64,000 nt of DNA from positions 62,001 through 126,000 of the forward strand of contig NZ_QTJV01000003.1 of assembly GCF_003412465.1 (NCBI RefSeq), given 5' to 3'. The notes under the pieces are model-generated. The model was not told the origin of the DNA, ran no database searches, and saw only the letters and a list, made by a program, of their open reading frames with translations. Below are positions 26,560-34,569 of this stretch, piece after piece (within the stretch, counting starts at the first letter, position 1; every line of letters begins with the position of its first letter). The stretch is from Chitinophaga silvisoli (lineage in GTDB: Bacteria > Bacteroidota > Bacteroidia > Chitinophagales > Chitinophagaceae). Position numbers and translations under genes: made by a program.

Positions 26560-27477
26560 TTAAAATTTATTCGTCAATTCCCTGAAGATAGTTTCCAGAC
26601 TTTGAGAATTGCTCTGCAAAGAAAGTATGTTCCGGTTATTTATCAAAGCAAATTGTAGTAGGTTTTTTCGCACAATTTCCAGATCATTGGTATATAATTG
26701 CCAGCCATGCGCATCTGTTTGCCTGACGTGTGTCACACCCCCAATTGACAATAGCTCTGTCTCATCTGGCCCCTGGCCACCAAAGCTCACTTGGATATAA
26801 CCATTATCGGCACCCCCTTGTTGCAAATTGGCCAATGAATCGTCAGCCACTATTTTCCCCTTGTTAATAATGATGACCCTGTTACACATGGCCTCCACCT
26901 CCTGCATAATATGGGTACTGAGTACGATGGTCTTTTCCTTTCCCAGGTTCCTTACCACATCCCTGATCACATCCAGCTGGTTGGGGTCAAACCCGTTCGT
27001 TGGTTCATCCAGGATCAGCACCTCCGGATCATGAATGAGCGCCTGGGCCAGCCCTACCCGCTGCTTGTATCCTTTGGAAAGGGACTGTATTTTTTTACTT
27101 ACCTCCGGTGTCAATCCCGTCAGGGCTATGATATCGTCAATCCTGCGCTGGCTGTTGCTGCCCAGGTTGTGTACCTGCGCCATAAAGCCCAGGAACTCCC
27201 TGACGTACATGTCCAGGTATAAAGGATTAGCTTCAGGCAGGTAGCCTACCCGTTTACGAACTTCCAGCGGATGCGTAGCTACATTGAAACCACATACGGT
27301 GGCCTCACCACTGGTAATGGGTACATAACCAGTGAGCATTTTCATGGTAGTACTTTTGCCCGCACCATTGGGCCCCAGAAAACCAACTACCTCTCCCTTA
27401 CCCAGCGTAAAGGAAATATCGCTGACTGCCTGTTGCTCTCCGTAGACTTTGCTGAGTTGTTTGACTATGATTGACAT
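26560..27477 (-). CDS. gldA: Gliding-motility ABC transporter ATPase GldA
   Basis: A 305-residue ABC ATPase: Walker A GPNGAGKS near residues 35-42, Q-loop region (YLPEANPLYLDM), signature LSKGYKQRVGLAQAL, Walker B VLILDEP, and the switch His in VLSTHIMQEVEAM. The VGYLPEANPLYLDMYVREFL segment and the closing LQSNSQSLETIFRELT match GldA, the ATPase of the GldA-GldF-GldG complex needed for gliding in Flavobacterium. The gldF and gldG partners are not adjacent; this is common in Chitinophaga relatives. It begins a minus-strand unit with eno and ftsB. A general ABC-2 type exporter ATPase is the alternative reading. Confidence 0.82.
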   Translation of the reverse strand: MSIIVKQLSKVYGEQQAVSDISFTLGKGEVVGFLGPNGAGKSTTMKMLTGYVPITSGEATVCGFNVATHPLEVRKRVGYLPEANPLYLDMYVREFLGFMAQVHNLGSNSQRRIDDIIALTGLTPEVSKKIQSLSKGYKQRVGLAQALIHDPEVLILDEPTNGFDPNQLDVIRDVVRNLGKEKTIVLSTHIMQEVEAMCNRVIIINKGKIVADDSLANLQQGGADNGYIQVSFGGQGPDETELLSIGGVTHVRQTDAHGWQLYTNDLEIVRKNLLQFALINNRNILSLQSNSQSLETIFRELTNKF

Positions 27478-27620
27478 TAGGTTTTTCCGGTTTGGCGGGG
27501 CTAAAGTACGGAAATTAATAATTTGTATAGCCCCATTTTAACCTAACATAAACATAAAATACCTGCGAATGCTTTATATTCACGGGCACATTGTATAAAC
27601 TATCAACCCAAGCTTTAAAA

Positions 27621-28295
27621 ATGGCAATTAATTTAGTAAAGGGGCAAACCATTGACCTGCGCAAGAATGACAAAGGAGAAAGCTTCGATCTGTCTGCTGT
27701 AACCATAGGATTGGGATGGGATATCCGCAAATCCGGCAGTGGCGGATTTTTGGGAAAACTGTTAGGTGGCAGTAAAGAAGAAGAATATGACCTGGATGCA
27801 ATCGCATTCCTCCTCGACAAGAATGGAAAAGTGGCAGACCTGGGTAGGACAATTCGAACAAATGATGGCCGTAACATCAGCCTGCACCAGGGTGATGTGA
27901 TCTTCTTCAACAGCCAGCAACACCCTTCTGGCCACATCTGGCTCACTGGCGATAACCGTACCGGTGCCGGTGATGGAGATGATGAACAGATCATTGTAAA
28001 ACTGGATAGCCTCGATCAGAAGTATGAGAGGATCCTTTTCCTGGTCACTATTTATCAGGGCCGCCAGCGCAATCAGCACTTCGGAATGGTGGACAACGCC
28101 TTCATCCGTGCTGTAGACAAAAATGGCAAAGAGATTGCCCGCTTTAGCCTTTCAGGCGATGCAGCATATAATAATATGCAGGGAATGATCTTCGCCGAAG
28201 TATACCGTAAAGATGGTACCTGGAAGTTCAGGGCACTCGGCGAACCAAAGCCGAATGACAGCTTTGTGGAAATTCTGAAAAACTACGTGTATTGA
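27621..28295 (+). CDS. TerD family protein, first copy
   Basis: A 224-residue TerD/stress-response protein that starts MAINLVKGQTIDL. TerD proteins have a calcium-binding beta-sandwich; the acidic metal-binding motif GDNRTGAGDGDDE is present. Compared with the second copy at 29026, this one has a Gly-rich insertion of about 15 residues (GGFLGKLLGGSKEEE) after GLGWDI and ends with a longer tail. The ATG at 27621 is preferred over a TTG ten codons upstream because both TerD copies then start MAINL. It overlaps the HAD gene by four bases (TTGA). The four-gene Ter cluster is associated with tolerance of tellurite and membrane or phage stress in other bacteria; the true trigger here is unknown. 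Confidence 0.92.
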   Translation: MAINLVKGQTIDLRKNDKGESFDLSAVTIGLGWDIRKSGSGGFLGKLLGGSKEEEYDLDAIAFLLDKNGKVADLGRTIRTNDGRNISLHQGDVIFFNSQQHPSGHIWLTGDNRTGAGDGDDEQIIVKLDSLDQKYERILFLVTIYQGRQRNQHFGMVDNAFIRAVDKNGKEIARFSLSGDAAYNNMQGMIFAEVYRKDGTWKFRALGEPKPNDSFVEILKNYVY

Positions 28296-29017
28296 TCGCG
28301 ATAGAAAATATCAGGCACATCTCACTGGATATATGGATGACCCTCATTCGTTCCAATCCTGCCTACAAGCAGTTGCGCGCAGAGGGCTTCCGTCAATACT
28401 TCCAGCTGAACGAGCATTCCCCGGCCGCCGTGGAAGCAGCGATGCGTGAGATTGATGTACTGGTAAACAATATGAACGAAGTGACGGGCAGGAATGTGCA
28501 CACTTTCGAAATCTACCTCTTATGCCTCCATAAACTGGGCAGAGAGGTAAAAGGTATAACAACGACACAACTGATAGGCTGTTATGCTGCACTGGAAGAA
28601 CTGTGGACTCAGTATCCGCCCCTGCCTTTATACAATAATCTGAATGCACTGTTCGAAAGTATCAGGGCAACCGGCCGTACCATCAGTTTGCTTAGCAATA
28701 CCGGCTTCATACAGGGCCCTGCATTGCGCAGGATGATGCAGCAATTCGGATGGGATCAATACTTCTCTTTCCAGTTGTTTTCAGATGAAACTGGTTATTC
28801 CAAACCAGCCCCGCAGTTCTTTGCACAACTGTTGGAGAAAGCCCGCTACCTGCACGACGCAGGCCTGTCCCCGGCCCAGATCTGGCACCTGGGCGATAAC
28901 CCGCTGGCAGATGTAGAAGGGGCTACCAATGCCGGGATGACGGCCTCATTGACAACATTCGATAAACAGCCGCTGGATGAACTATTACAGCTCGCGGCTT
29001 TTGATCATGCAAAATAA
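28292..29017 (+). CDS. HAD-superfamily hydrolase in the Ter cluster
   Basis: A 241-residue HAD protein. Motif I is SLDIWMTL: the nucleophile D13 and T17 are kept, but the second Asp (general acid/base) is replaced by W15. Motif II is the Ser of ISLLSNTGF, motif III the Lys of SDETGYSKPAP, and motif IV HLGDNPLADVEGA. A C1 helical cap lies between motifs I and II. Loss of the second Asp is known in haloacid dehalogenases and some non-phosphatase members, so activity may not be a simple phosphatase. It starts with TTG in the TTGA that also holds the stop codon of the first terD, and lies between the two terD genes, implying translational coupling and a shared role. Confidence 0.88.
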   Translation: MIAIENIRHISLDIWMTLIRSNPAYKQLRAEGFRQYFQLNEHSPAAVEAAMREIDVLVNNMNEVTGRNVHTFEIYLLCLHKLGREVKGITTTQLIGCYAALEELWTQYPPLPLYNNLNALFESIRATGRTISLLSNTGFIQGPALRRMMQQFGWDQYFSFQLFSDETGYSKPAPQFFAQLLEKARYLHDAGLSPAQIWHLGDNPLADVEGATNAGMTASLTTFDKQPLDELLQLAAFDHAK

Positions 29018-29025
29018 AATCCATT

Positions 29026-29583
29026 ATGGCAATCAATCTGCAAAAAGGTGAAAGAGCAGACCTGGCATTACCGAAATTCACCATCGGACTGGGCTGGGAT
29101 GTAAATGAATCACACTCCGGATCTGAGTTTGATCTGGATGCTTCTGTATTCATGCTGGGAAATAACAGGAAGATACCTGCTGACGAATATTTTGTATTTT
29201 ACAATAATCTTGAATCGCCGGACAAGTCTGTAAAGCACTCCGGCGATAATCGTACAGGCGCTGGTGATGGCGATGATGAGACCCTGACAGTTGACCTTTC
29301 CGTTATCAATCCTGCCATACAGGAACTGTGTGTAGTGGTGACCATCCATGATGCTGCTAACCGTAAGCAAAACTTCGGACAGGTACGCAACAGTTTTATC
29401 AGGATCTACGATGCCAACTCTAACCAGGAAATATTGCGTTATGAACTGGGAGAAGATTTCTCTATAGAAACTGCAGTAGAGTTCGGCCGTATCTACAAAA
29501 GAGAGAATAAATGGCGCTTCGAAGCTGTTGGTGCCGGCCAGCGCGGCGGCCTGCAGGAATACGTAGACCGCTATGCCGGGTAA
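29026..29583 (+). CDS. TerD family protein, second copy
   Basis: A 185-residue TerD protein, close to the usual length of 190. It starts MAINLQKGERADLALPKFTI, carries the TerD core GLGWDVNES, SEFDLDASVFML and the calcium-binding GDNRTGAGDGDDE, and ends with FGRIYKRENKWRFEAVGAG. It starts 8 bases after the HAD gene, so the first three genes form one tight unit. A clear terminator at 29612-29646 then separates it from the terC-like gene. Confidence 0.94.
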   Translation: MAINLQKGERADLALPKFTIGLGWDVNESHSGSEFDLDASVFMLGNNRKIPADEYFVFYNNLESPDKSVKHSGDNRTGAGDGDDETLTVDLSVINPAIQELCVVVTIHDAANRKQNFGQVRNSFIRIYDANSNQEILRYELGEDFSIETAVEFGRIYKRENKWRFEAVGAGQRGGLQEYVDRYAG

Positions 29584-29611
29584 TATCCGGATCATATCAT
29601 ATTCACAGGAC

Positions 29612-29646
29612 TCGCTGATGCCGCGCAGGTATCAGCGATTTTTTTG
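29612..29646 (+). terminator. Terminator between the second terD and terC
   Basis: Eight-bp stem TCGCTGAT/ATCAGCGA with an 11-base loop and a run of seven T, 29 bases after terD. Confidence 0.85.
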
Positions 29647-29718
29647 GAACACTTGTATGGATCGTAGAAACCAGTTAGTTTTACAAACCTAAAAGAGAAA
29701 ATTAAACCGACTTGCAAC

Positions 29719-30516
29719 ATGACTGAATTTATCCAGGAGATCATTAATAATCCCATCCCTTCCCTATTGGTAATCGGGAACCTTATCATTATCGAGAGCC
29801 TGCTGTCTGTAGATAATGCCGCAGTATTGGCCACTATGGTAATGGACCTGCCAGCGAAAGATCGTAACAGAGCTTTAAAATATGGTATCATCGGAGCTTA
29901 TGTATTCCGTGGTATCTGCCTCGCATTTGCTGCTTTCCTCATTCAGTTCTGGTGGCTGAAACCAATAGGCGGTGCCTACCTGGTGTACCTGACACTTAAT
30001 TACTTCAAAGAGAAAGCCGCTAAGAAAAAACAAGCTGAATCAAATGAAGAACCCGAAGCCGTAGATAAATCACAGAACTGGTTTTACAAACATACTATTG
30101 GCTGGATGGGCCCATTCTGGGCTACTGTGGCTGTGGTAGAAGTAATGGACCTGGCTTTCTCCCTGGATAACGTATTTGCTGCAGTAGCATTCAGCAAAAA
30201 TATCGTGCTGGTTTGGACAGGTGTATTCATCGGTATCCTGGCTATGCGATTTGTAGCACAGGGCTTCGTTAGACTGATGGAGAAATATCCTTTCCTGGAA
30301 ACTGCTGCATTCCTCGTGATCGGTGTACTGGGTATCAAACTGCTGCTGGCGGTGTATGAACATTTCTTCGAAGGCGAGGCATTTGCAAAGTTCCTCGGCA
30401 GCCATGAAGCTGACTGGGCAACTTCCATCATCACAGTAAGCATCTTTGTTATTCCTATTCTGACAAGCACAATATTCAAGTATCCTAAACCACATAAAGT
30501 AGGAGAACATAAATAG
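29719..30516 (+). CDS. TerC/Alx family membrane protein
   Basis: A 265-residue protein with about seven hydrophobic helices. The two halves carry the TerC metal-site signature: IIIESLLSVDNAAVLATMV near residues 23-41 and VVEVMDLAFSLDNVFAAVA near 140-158, each with an acidic residue and the SxDN motif. TerC/Alx proteins are manganese or calcium efflux or exchange proteins and are thought to anchor TerD-type proteins at the membrane. A charged loop (about residues 96-118) lies between the halves. It is the fourth gene of the Ter cluster but is separated from it by a terminator, so it may also be transcribed alone; TTAGTTTTA upstream is a poor match to a -7 box. Confidence 0.93.
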   Translation: MTEFIQEIINNPIPSLLVIGNLIIIESLLSVDNAAVLATMVMDLPAKDRNRALKYGIIGAYVFRGICLAFAAFLIQFWWLKPIGGAYLVYLTLNYFKEKAAKKKQAESNEEPEAVDKSQNWFYKHTIGWMGPFWATVAVVEVMDLAFSLDNVFAAVAFSKNIVLVWTGVFIGILAMRFVAQGFVRLMEKYPFLETAAFLVIGVLGIKLLLAVYEHFFEGEAFAKFLGSHEADWATSIITVSIFVIPILTSTIFKYPKPHKVGEHK

Positions 30517-30542
30517 TCTTGCATAAAGATTGAATGAACTGG

Positions 30543-30570
30543 AAAAGGCGTGTCGGAAGATGCGCCTTTT
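30543..30570. terminator. Bidirectional terminator between terC and the LytTR regulator
   Basis: Stem AAAAGGCG/CGCCTTTT with a 12-base loop, ending one base before the stop of the minus-strand response regulator gene. Confidence 0.7.
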
Positions 30571-31263
30571 CTATTTAAACTGTGTATGAAAGTTGGCTTC
30601 GTAGCTACTGCCAATGGGGATTTCCTGCGTGCCTATCAATATTGTTTTGTTCCTGACCTGGTCAATCTTTGAGAGTGGTACGATGTACGATCGGTGCACC
30701 CTTACAAATGCATGTGCAGGTAATTTTTCTGACATTACTTTCATCGTCATCCGGATCACAAGTGGAGGTTGATTAATCAGGTGAATTTTTAGATAATCAT
30801 CCAGCCCTTCTATAAAAAGTATATCCTTCAGCGCTATTCTTGTTAATCCATAATCTACACGTAATACCAGTTGTTGCTGCTCATTTTTCTGCAGGCTTTG
30901 CTGATATTGCAGCTGTGCCTGTGCCTTTTGTACTGCCTGTTGAAAACGCTCAAAGGTAAAGGGTTTCAACAGGTAATCCACTGCATTCAGGTTGAATCCT
31001 TCTACTGCATATTCACTATGTGCAGTGGTGAAAATCACCATGGGTTGCCGGGTGATGGATTTGTAGAAATCAGTGCCCGTTATACCCGGCATATTGATAT
31101 CGAGGAATAACAGGTCTACCGGAGACTGCGCAATGTATTGCAGGGCCTCTTCCGGCTTATTGAACGTCTGCTGCAGGCGCACAAAATCAATCCGCTCACA
31201 GAAGTTGGCGATCAGCGTGAGCGCCGGCAATTCATCATCTATGGCAATAGCTTGTATGATCAT
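30571..31263 (-). CDS. LytTR-family response regulator
   Basis: A 230-residue DNA-binding response regulator. The receiver domain (1-118) has acidic D9/D10, the phosphoacceptor D55 in LLFLDINMPG, T79/T80 and K100 in YLLKPF. The C-terminal LytTR domain (about 130-228) contains the expected RIALKDILFIEGLDDYLKI and FVRVHRSYIVPLSKI segments. It binds DNA as a beta-fold protein, unlike helix-turn-helix regulators. The start codon overlaps the histidine kinase stop (ATGA), so the two genes form one two-component system. The regulated genes are not evident from the neighbourhood. Confidence 0.95.
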   Translation of the reverse strand: MIIQAIAIDDELPALTLIANFCERIDFVRLQQTFNKPEEALQYIAQSPVDLLFLDINMPGITGTDFYKSITRQPMVIFTTAHSEYAVEGFNLNAVDYLLKPFTFERFQQAVQKAQAQLQYQQSLQKNEQQQLVLRVDYGLTRIALKDILFIEGLDDYLKIHLINQPPLVIRMTMKVMSEKLPAHAFVRVHRSYIVPLSKIDQVRNKTILIGTQEIPIGSSYEANFHTQFK

Positions 31264-32312
31264 ATCAGTTGCAATAAGAGTGAAACGGAAAAGTGATCGG
31301 CAGCATCTGTGATATCCAGCGTATGTCTGCCGGAATACAGGAGTTCCAGGCGTTTCTTCGTATTCTCTATACCCAGTCCGCTGCTGCCAGCAGGAATGTC
31401 ATTGAAGCTGACTTTTTTGTTGAATACCTGGAACTGCAAGGTCTGTTCATCTATCCTGATGTCTATTTTAATCTCTGCATCTTCAGCTGCATTGATGCCA
31501 TATTTGAAGGCATTTTCTACAAATGAAATCAGGATCAGGGGCGCAATCAGCTGACCGGAAGGCGTACCGTTGACAGTATATGTCAATGGGAGGGAAGCGC
31601 CGAAGCGGATGCGCTGCAACTCGATGTAGTCACGGATATAATCCACCTCCCTGGATAGCGGCACCATATGGTGGCTGGCATCGTTGAGTACATAACGCAT
31701 CATACCCGATAGCTTGATCACAGCAGTCGGTGTTTCATCGGATTTTACAACGGCCAGTGAGTAAATACTATTGAGCACATTGAAAAGAAAATGCGGATTA
31801 ATCTGTGCTTTCAGGTATGAAAGTTCTGCATTGAGTTTCTCCTGCTCTGCCTGTTTCCATCGATTGCGGATTTTGAGAATAAGAGAGAAAAAGAATACAG
31901 CCAGAAAAAGAAAAATCTGGTGCCCCATGTCCACCAGTATGAAATGTTTACGTGGTTCAGGAGGCATCCTGAAATGAGGTGGACCCGGGCGATGATGAAA
32001 TACATTGTCACCCGCTATCAGCGCATTGGGCAGCAATACAATCAGTCCAAAGCAGACGATCGCCAGTGCAAAAAAGCTGATATACTTTCTACGGAAGTAA
32101 AATGTAGGTATGAGCCAGAAGAAATTAAAATAGAAGAACAACAGTAAGAGCACATATACGATAAATTCCCTCATAGCAGGAGGAAACCTGAGCAGATCGT
32201 ACAGGTTACTGGCATCAGGCGAGAAGACGATCGGTAGCGCCAGGAAGGTAACGCAGCCGGCTATGTGGATCAATAGCTGTCTAATTTTATCGCCTGTAGG
32301 TACTGGAGTCAT
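31260..32312 (-). CDS. LytS/YehU-type sensor histidine kinase
   Basis: A 350-residue membrane kinase. Four hydrophobic helices lie at about 13-30, 48-70, 79-100 and 129-147, with a His/Pro-rich loop (HHRPGPPHFRMPPEP) between the third and fourth. The phosphoacceptor H174 is in the PF06580 motif INPHFLFNVLNSI, and the ATPase N-box is FVENAFKYGI, with a short Gly motif SSGLGIENTKKRL. It has no sensor domain beyond the membrane segments, so the signal is probably sensed at or in the membrane. It overlaps the LytTR regulator gene by four bases. Promoter not obvious; the M23 peptidase gene is divergent with a 54-base gap. Confidence 0.94.
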   Translation of the reverse strand: MTPVPTGDKIRQLLIHIAGCVTFLALPIVFSPDASNLYDLLRFPPAMREFIVYVLLLLFFYFNFFWLIPTFYFRRKYISFFALAIVCFGLIVLLPNALIAGDNVFHHRPGPPHFRMPPEPRKHFILVDMGHQIFLFLAVFFFSLILKIRNRWKQAEQEKLNAELSYLKAQINPHFLFNVLNSIYSLAVVKSDETPTAVIKLSGMMRYVLNDASHHMVPLSREVDYIRDYIELQRIRFGASLPLTYTVNGTPSGQLIAPLILISFVENAFKYGINAAEDAEIKIDIRIDEQTLQFQVFNKKVSFNDIPAGSSGLGIENTKKRLELLYSGRHTLDITDAADHFSVSLLLQLI

Positions 32313-32354
32313 GTATTACAAATATAAACTTTTATACCCTTGCCGTTTGATCCT

Positions 32355-32362
32355 TATTTTTG
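32355..32362 (+). promoter_or_regulatory. -7 box directly before the M23 peptidase gene
   Basis: TATTTTTG, four bases before the ATG at 32367. The 15 bases from the box through the ATG are identical to those before the ECF sigma gene. Confidence 0.45.
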
Positions 32363-32366
32363 TACC

Positions 32367-34055
32367 ATGATCAAACGAATCCTTGGACTTTGCATCCTCT
32401 TGCCGCAGCTGTTACATGCGCAATTACCAGAGAAAAATTATCCCCGTGGGTATTTCCGCAATCCACTGGATATACCTATCCAACTGGCGGGTAACTTTGG
32501 CGAACTCCGCCCTAACCACTTCCATGCGGGTCTTGACATTAAAACCCAGCAAAGGGAAAACCTGCTGGTACATGCCGCAGCAGATGGTTATGTAAGCCGC
32601 ATAGGCGTGTCGCATACCGGCTATGGCAATGTGGTGTACATTACCCACCCTAATGGGTATACTACCGTATATGGTCACCTGAATCGTTTCTTTCCGGCAC
32701 TGGAAGAATATGTGAAGCAACAGCAATATGCCGCAGAAAGCTGGGTGCAGGATCTGAAGATCCCTGCCGGCAAGTTTCCTGTAAAGAAAGGAGAGCTCAT
32801 AGCATGGAGTGGCAATACCGGCGGTTCCGCAGGTCCACACGTACACTTCGAGATCAGAAGCACGCAAACTGAACACGGACTGAATCCATTATTATTCGGT
32901 TTCGACATCGCAGATGCTACCGCACCAGTTGTATCCCGCATTGCGATCTACGATATGGAAAGGAGCATTTATGATCAATCACCTGTCATACTGCCTGTAA
33001 AGAAAGTAGGCGGTGAATATGTCACCACGGCTCCGGTAGTAAAAGTAAAGGCTGCCAGTGTAGGATTAGGCCTCACTGCCGTGGATAAGATGAGCCCTAC
33101 AGCAGCAAATACCTATGGTATTTACCAGGTAGTGCTCTTCGATGAAGATGTACCTAATACCAGCTTTACCATTGACAATATCGGCTTTGATGAGTCACTG
33201 TACATCAATGCTCATATAGACTATAAAACGAAGAAGAGCGGTGGTCCATGGATCCAGCTCCTGTTCACCGAGCCAGGCAATAAACTGAGCATCTACCAGG
33301 ATATGCAGGGCGATGGCGTACTGGATCTTTCCGATGGCAAGCCACACCCGGTAAAGATGCAGGTAAAGGATGCCTATGGCAATACCAGTGTTGTCAAAGT
33401 AACCCTTCAACAAAGTGGTGAGCCCGATAAAGAGGCTGCCTGTGCAAATACCATGTATGCGGAGTCAAGAAATATCTTTGAAAATAACCAGGTAGAGTTT
33501 TACTTAGACGAGACCGCACTGTACGACAAGATCTGTTTCAACTATGCGGAACTGGACGGCAAGGGTGGTTTCCCGGCTTACCGGCTGCATACGCCACTGG
33601 TACCCATACACACACCCTTCAACCTGCGTCTGAAACCAGAAAGGCCCTTGCCTGCACATCTGGCAAACAAGGTGGTGATGGTCAGGGATGGACTGGGTCA
33701 AACCATTACCGGTACTACTGTCGACAATGGCTGGTATGTAGGTAAGTTCAGGGAGTTTGGCACCTTCCACCTGGCAGTAGATACGATTGCCCCTAAGATT
33801 ACCATCATCGGTGGCTTGAAGAGCGGAGCGAACCTGTCAAAGGCGGCTAAATTGTCCTTTGCTATGAGCGATGCAAATGGTATCAAGAGTTATCGTGCTG
33901 AGCTGGACGGCAAGTGGCTGATGTTCTCCCGCCGGAGCAATGTGCTGACCTATAATTTCGATAATCACTGCCCTGCAGGCAACCATACCCTGACATTAAC
34001 TGTTACAGATTTAGCCGGTAATGCATCGGTGTATACATTTAAATTTACAAGATGA
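32367..34055 (+). CDS. Secreted M23 family metallopeptidase
   Basis: A 562-residue exported protein. Signal peptide MIKRILGLCILLPQLLHAQ is cut near residue 19. The M23 (LytM) domain covers about 40-165 with all zinc and catalytic residues: H53 and D57 in HFHAGLDI, H104 in VYGHLNRF, and H158/H160 in GPHVHFE. Between the third and last motifs is an insert of about 40 residues. The remaining 390 residues are beta-rich, with repeated Ig-like segments ending in NHTLTLTVTDLAGNASVY. It should cut peptidoglycan peptide cross-links in the periplasm. The ATG at 32367 begins the signal peptide; a TTG nine codons earlier is less likely. It overlaps bcp by four bases. Confidence 0.92.
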   Translation: MIKRILGLCILLPQLLHAQLPEKNYPRGYFRNPLDIPIQLAGNFGELRPNHFHAGLDIKTQQRENLLVHAAADGYVSRIGVSHTGYGNVVYITHPNGYTTVYGHLNRFFPALEEYVKQQQYAAESWVQDLKIPAGKFPVKKGELIAWSGNTGGSAGPHVHFEIRSTQTEHGLNPLLFGFDIADATAPVVSRIAIYDMERSIYDQSPVILPVKKVGGEYVTTAPVVKVKAASVGLGLTAVDKMSPTAANTYGIYQVVLFDEDVPNTSFTIDNIGFDESLYINAHIDYKTKKSGGPWIQLLFTEPGNKLSIYQDMQGDGVLDLSDGKPHPVKMQVKDAYGNTSVVKVTLQQSGEPDKEAACANTMYAESRNIFENNQVEFYLDETALYDKICFNYAELDGKGGFPAYRLHTPLVPIHTPFNLRLKPERPLPAHLANKVVMVRDGLGQTITGTTVDNGWYVGKFREFGTFHLAVDTIAPKITIIGGLKSGANLSKAAKLSFAMSDANGIKSYRAELDGKWLMFSRRSNVLTYNFDNHCPAGNHTLTLTVTDLAGNASVYTFKFTR

Positions 34056-34513
34056 CACATTTGAAAGAAGGAGATAAAGCCCCCATTTTTAAAGGGGTAG
34101 ATCAGTCAGGGAATAAAGTATCCCTGTCCGATCTGAAAGGAAAGAAAGTTATACTGTATTTCTATCCGAAGGATATGACACCGGGATGTACGGCACAGGC
34201 GTGTAATCTGCGCGATAATTACACCGCCCTGTTGAAGAAGGGATATGCGGTAGTAGGTGTAAGTACAGACGGTGAAAAGAGTCACCAGAAGTTTGCAGAG
34301 AAGTATGAACTGCCGTTTCCTTTGCTGGCCGATGAGGATAGGAAAATTGTAGAACAATATGGTGTGTGGGGAGAGAAGAAGTTTATGGGTAAGGTGTATG
34401 ACGGAACGCACAGAACGACCTTCCTTATCAATGAGAATGGAGTGATTGATAAGATCATCTCCAAGCCGGATACCAAGAATCACACGGAAGAGATATTAGA
34501 AATCTGGAAGTAA
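34052..34513 (+). CDS. bcp: Thioredoxin-dependent thiol peroxidase (Bcp/PrxQ)
   Basis: A 153-residue peroxiredoxin that reduces hydrogen and alkyl peroxides. The peroxidatic C46 and resolving C51 are in MTPGCTAQACNLRD, the PrxQ atypical two-Cys pattern; the ADEDRKIVEQYGVWGEKKF segment is typical of Bcp. It is a cytoplasmic thioredoxin-fold protein. Its ATG overlaps the stop of the M23 peptidase gene (ATGA), which suggests translational coupling, though the two functions are not obviously related. A strong bidirectional terminator follows at 34512-34551. Confidence 0.96.
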   Translation: MTHLKEGDKAPIFKGVDQSGNKVSLSDLKGKKVILYFYPKDMTPGCTAQACNLRDNYTALLKKGYAVVGVSTDGEKSHQKFAEKYELPFPLLADEDRKIVEQYGVWGEKKFMGKVYDGTHRTTFLINENGVIDKIISKPDTKNHTEEILEIWK

Positions 34514-34551
34514 AAAAGGAAGCCGCGGTCATAGACCGCGGCTTCCTTTTT
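34512..34551. terminator. Bidirectional terminator between bcp and gldJ
   Basis: Long perfect stem, AAAAAGGAAGCCGCGGTC paired with GACCGCGGCTTCCTTTTT, with a short ATA-type loop and T runs on both strands. Confidence 0.93.
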
Positions 34552-34569
34552 CTATATTATAAGTTGAAA

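Noticed and set aside
27621..30516. Calling the cluster a tellurite-resistance locus
   Set aside because: TerD/TerC proteins serve many stress and metal functions; the sequence does not show that tellurite is relevant.
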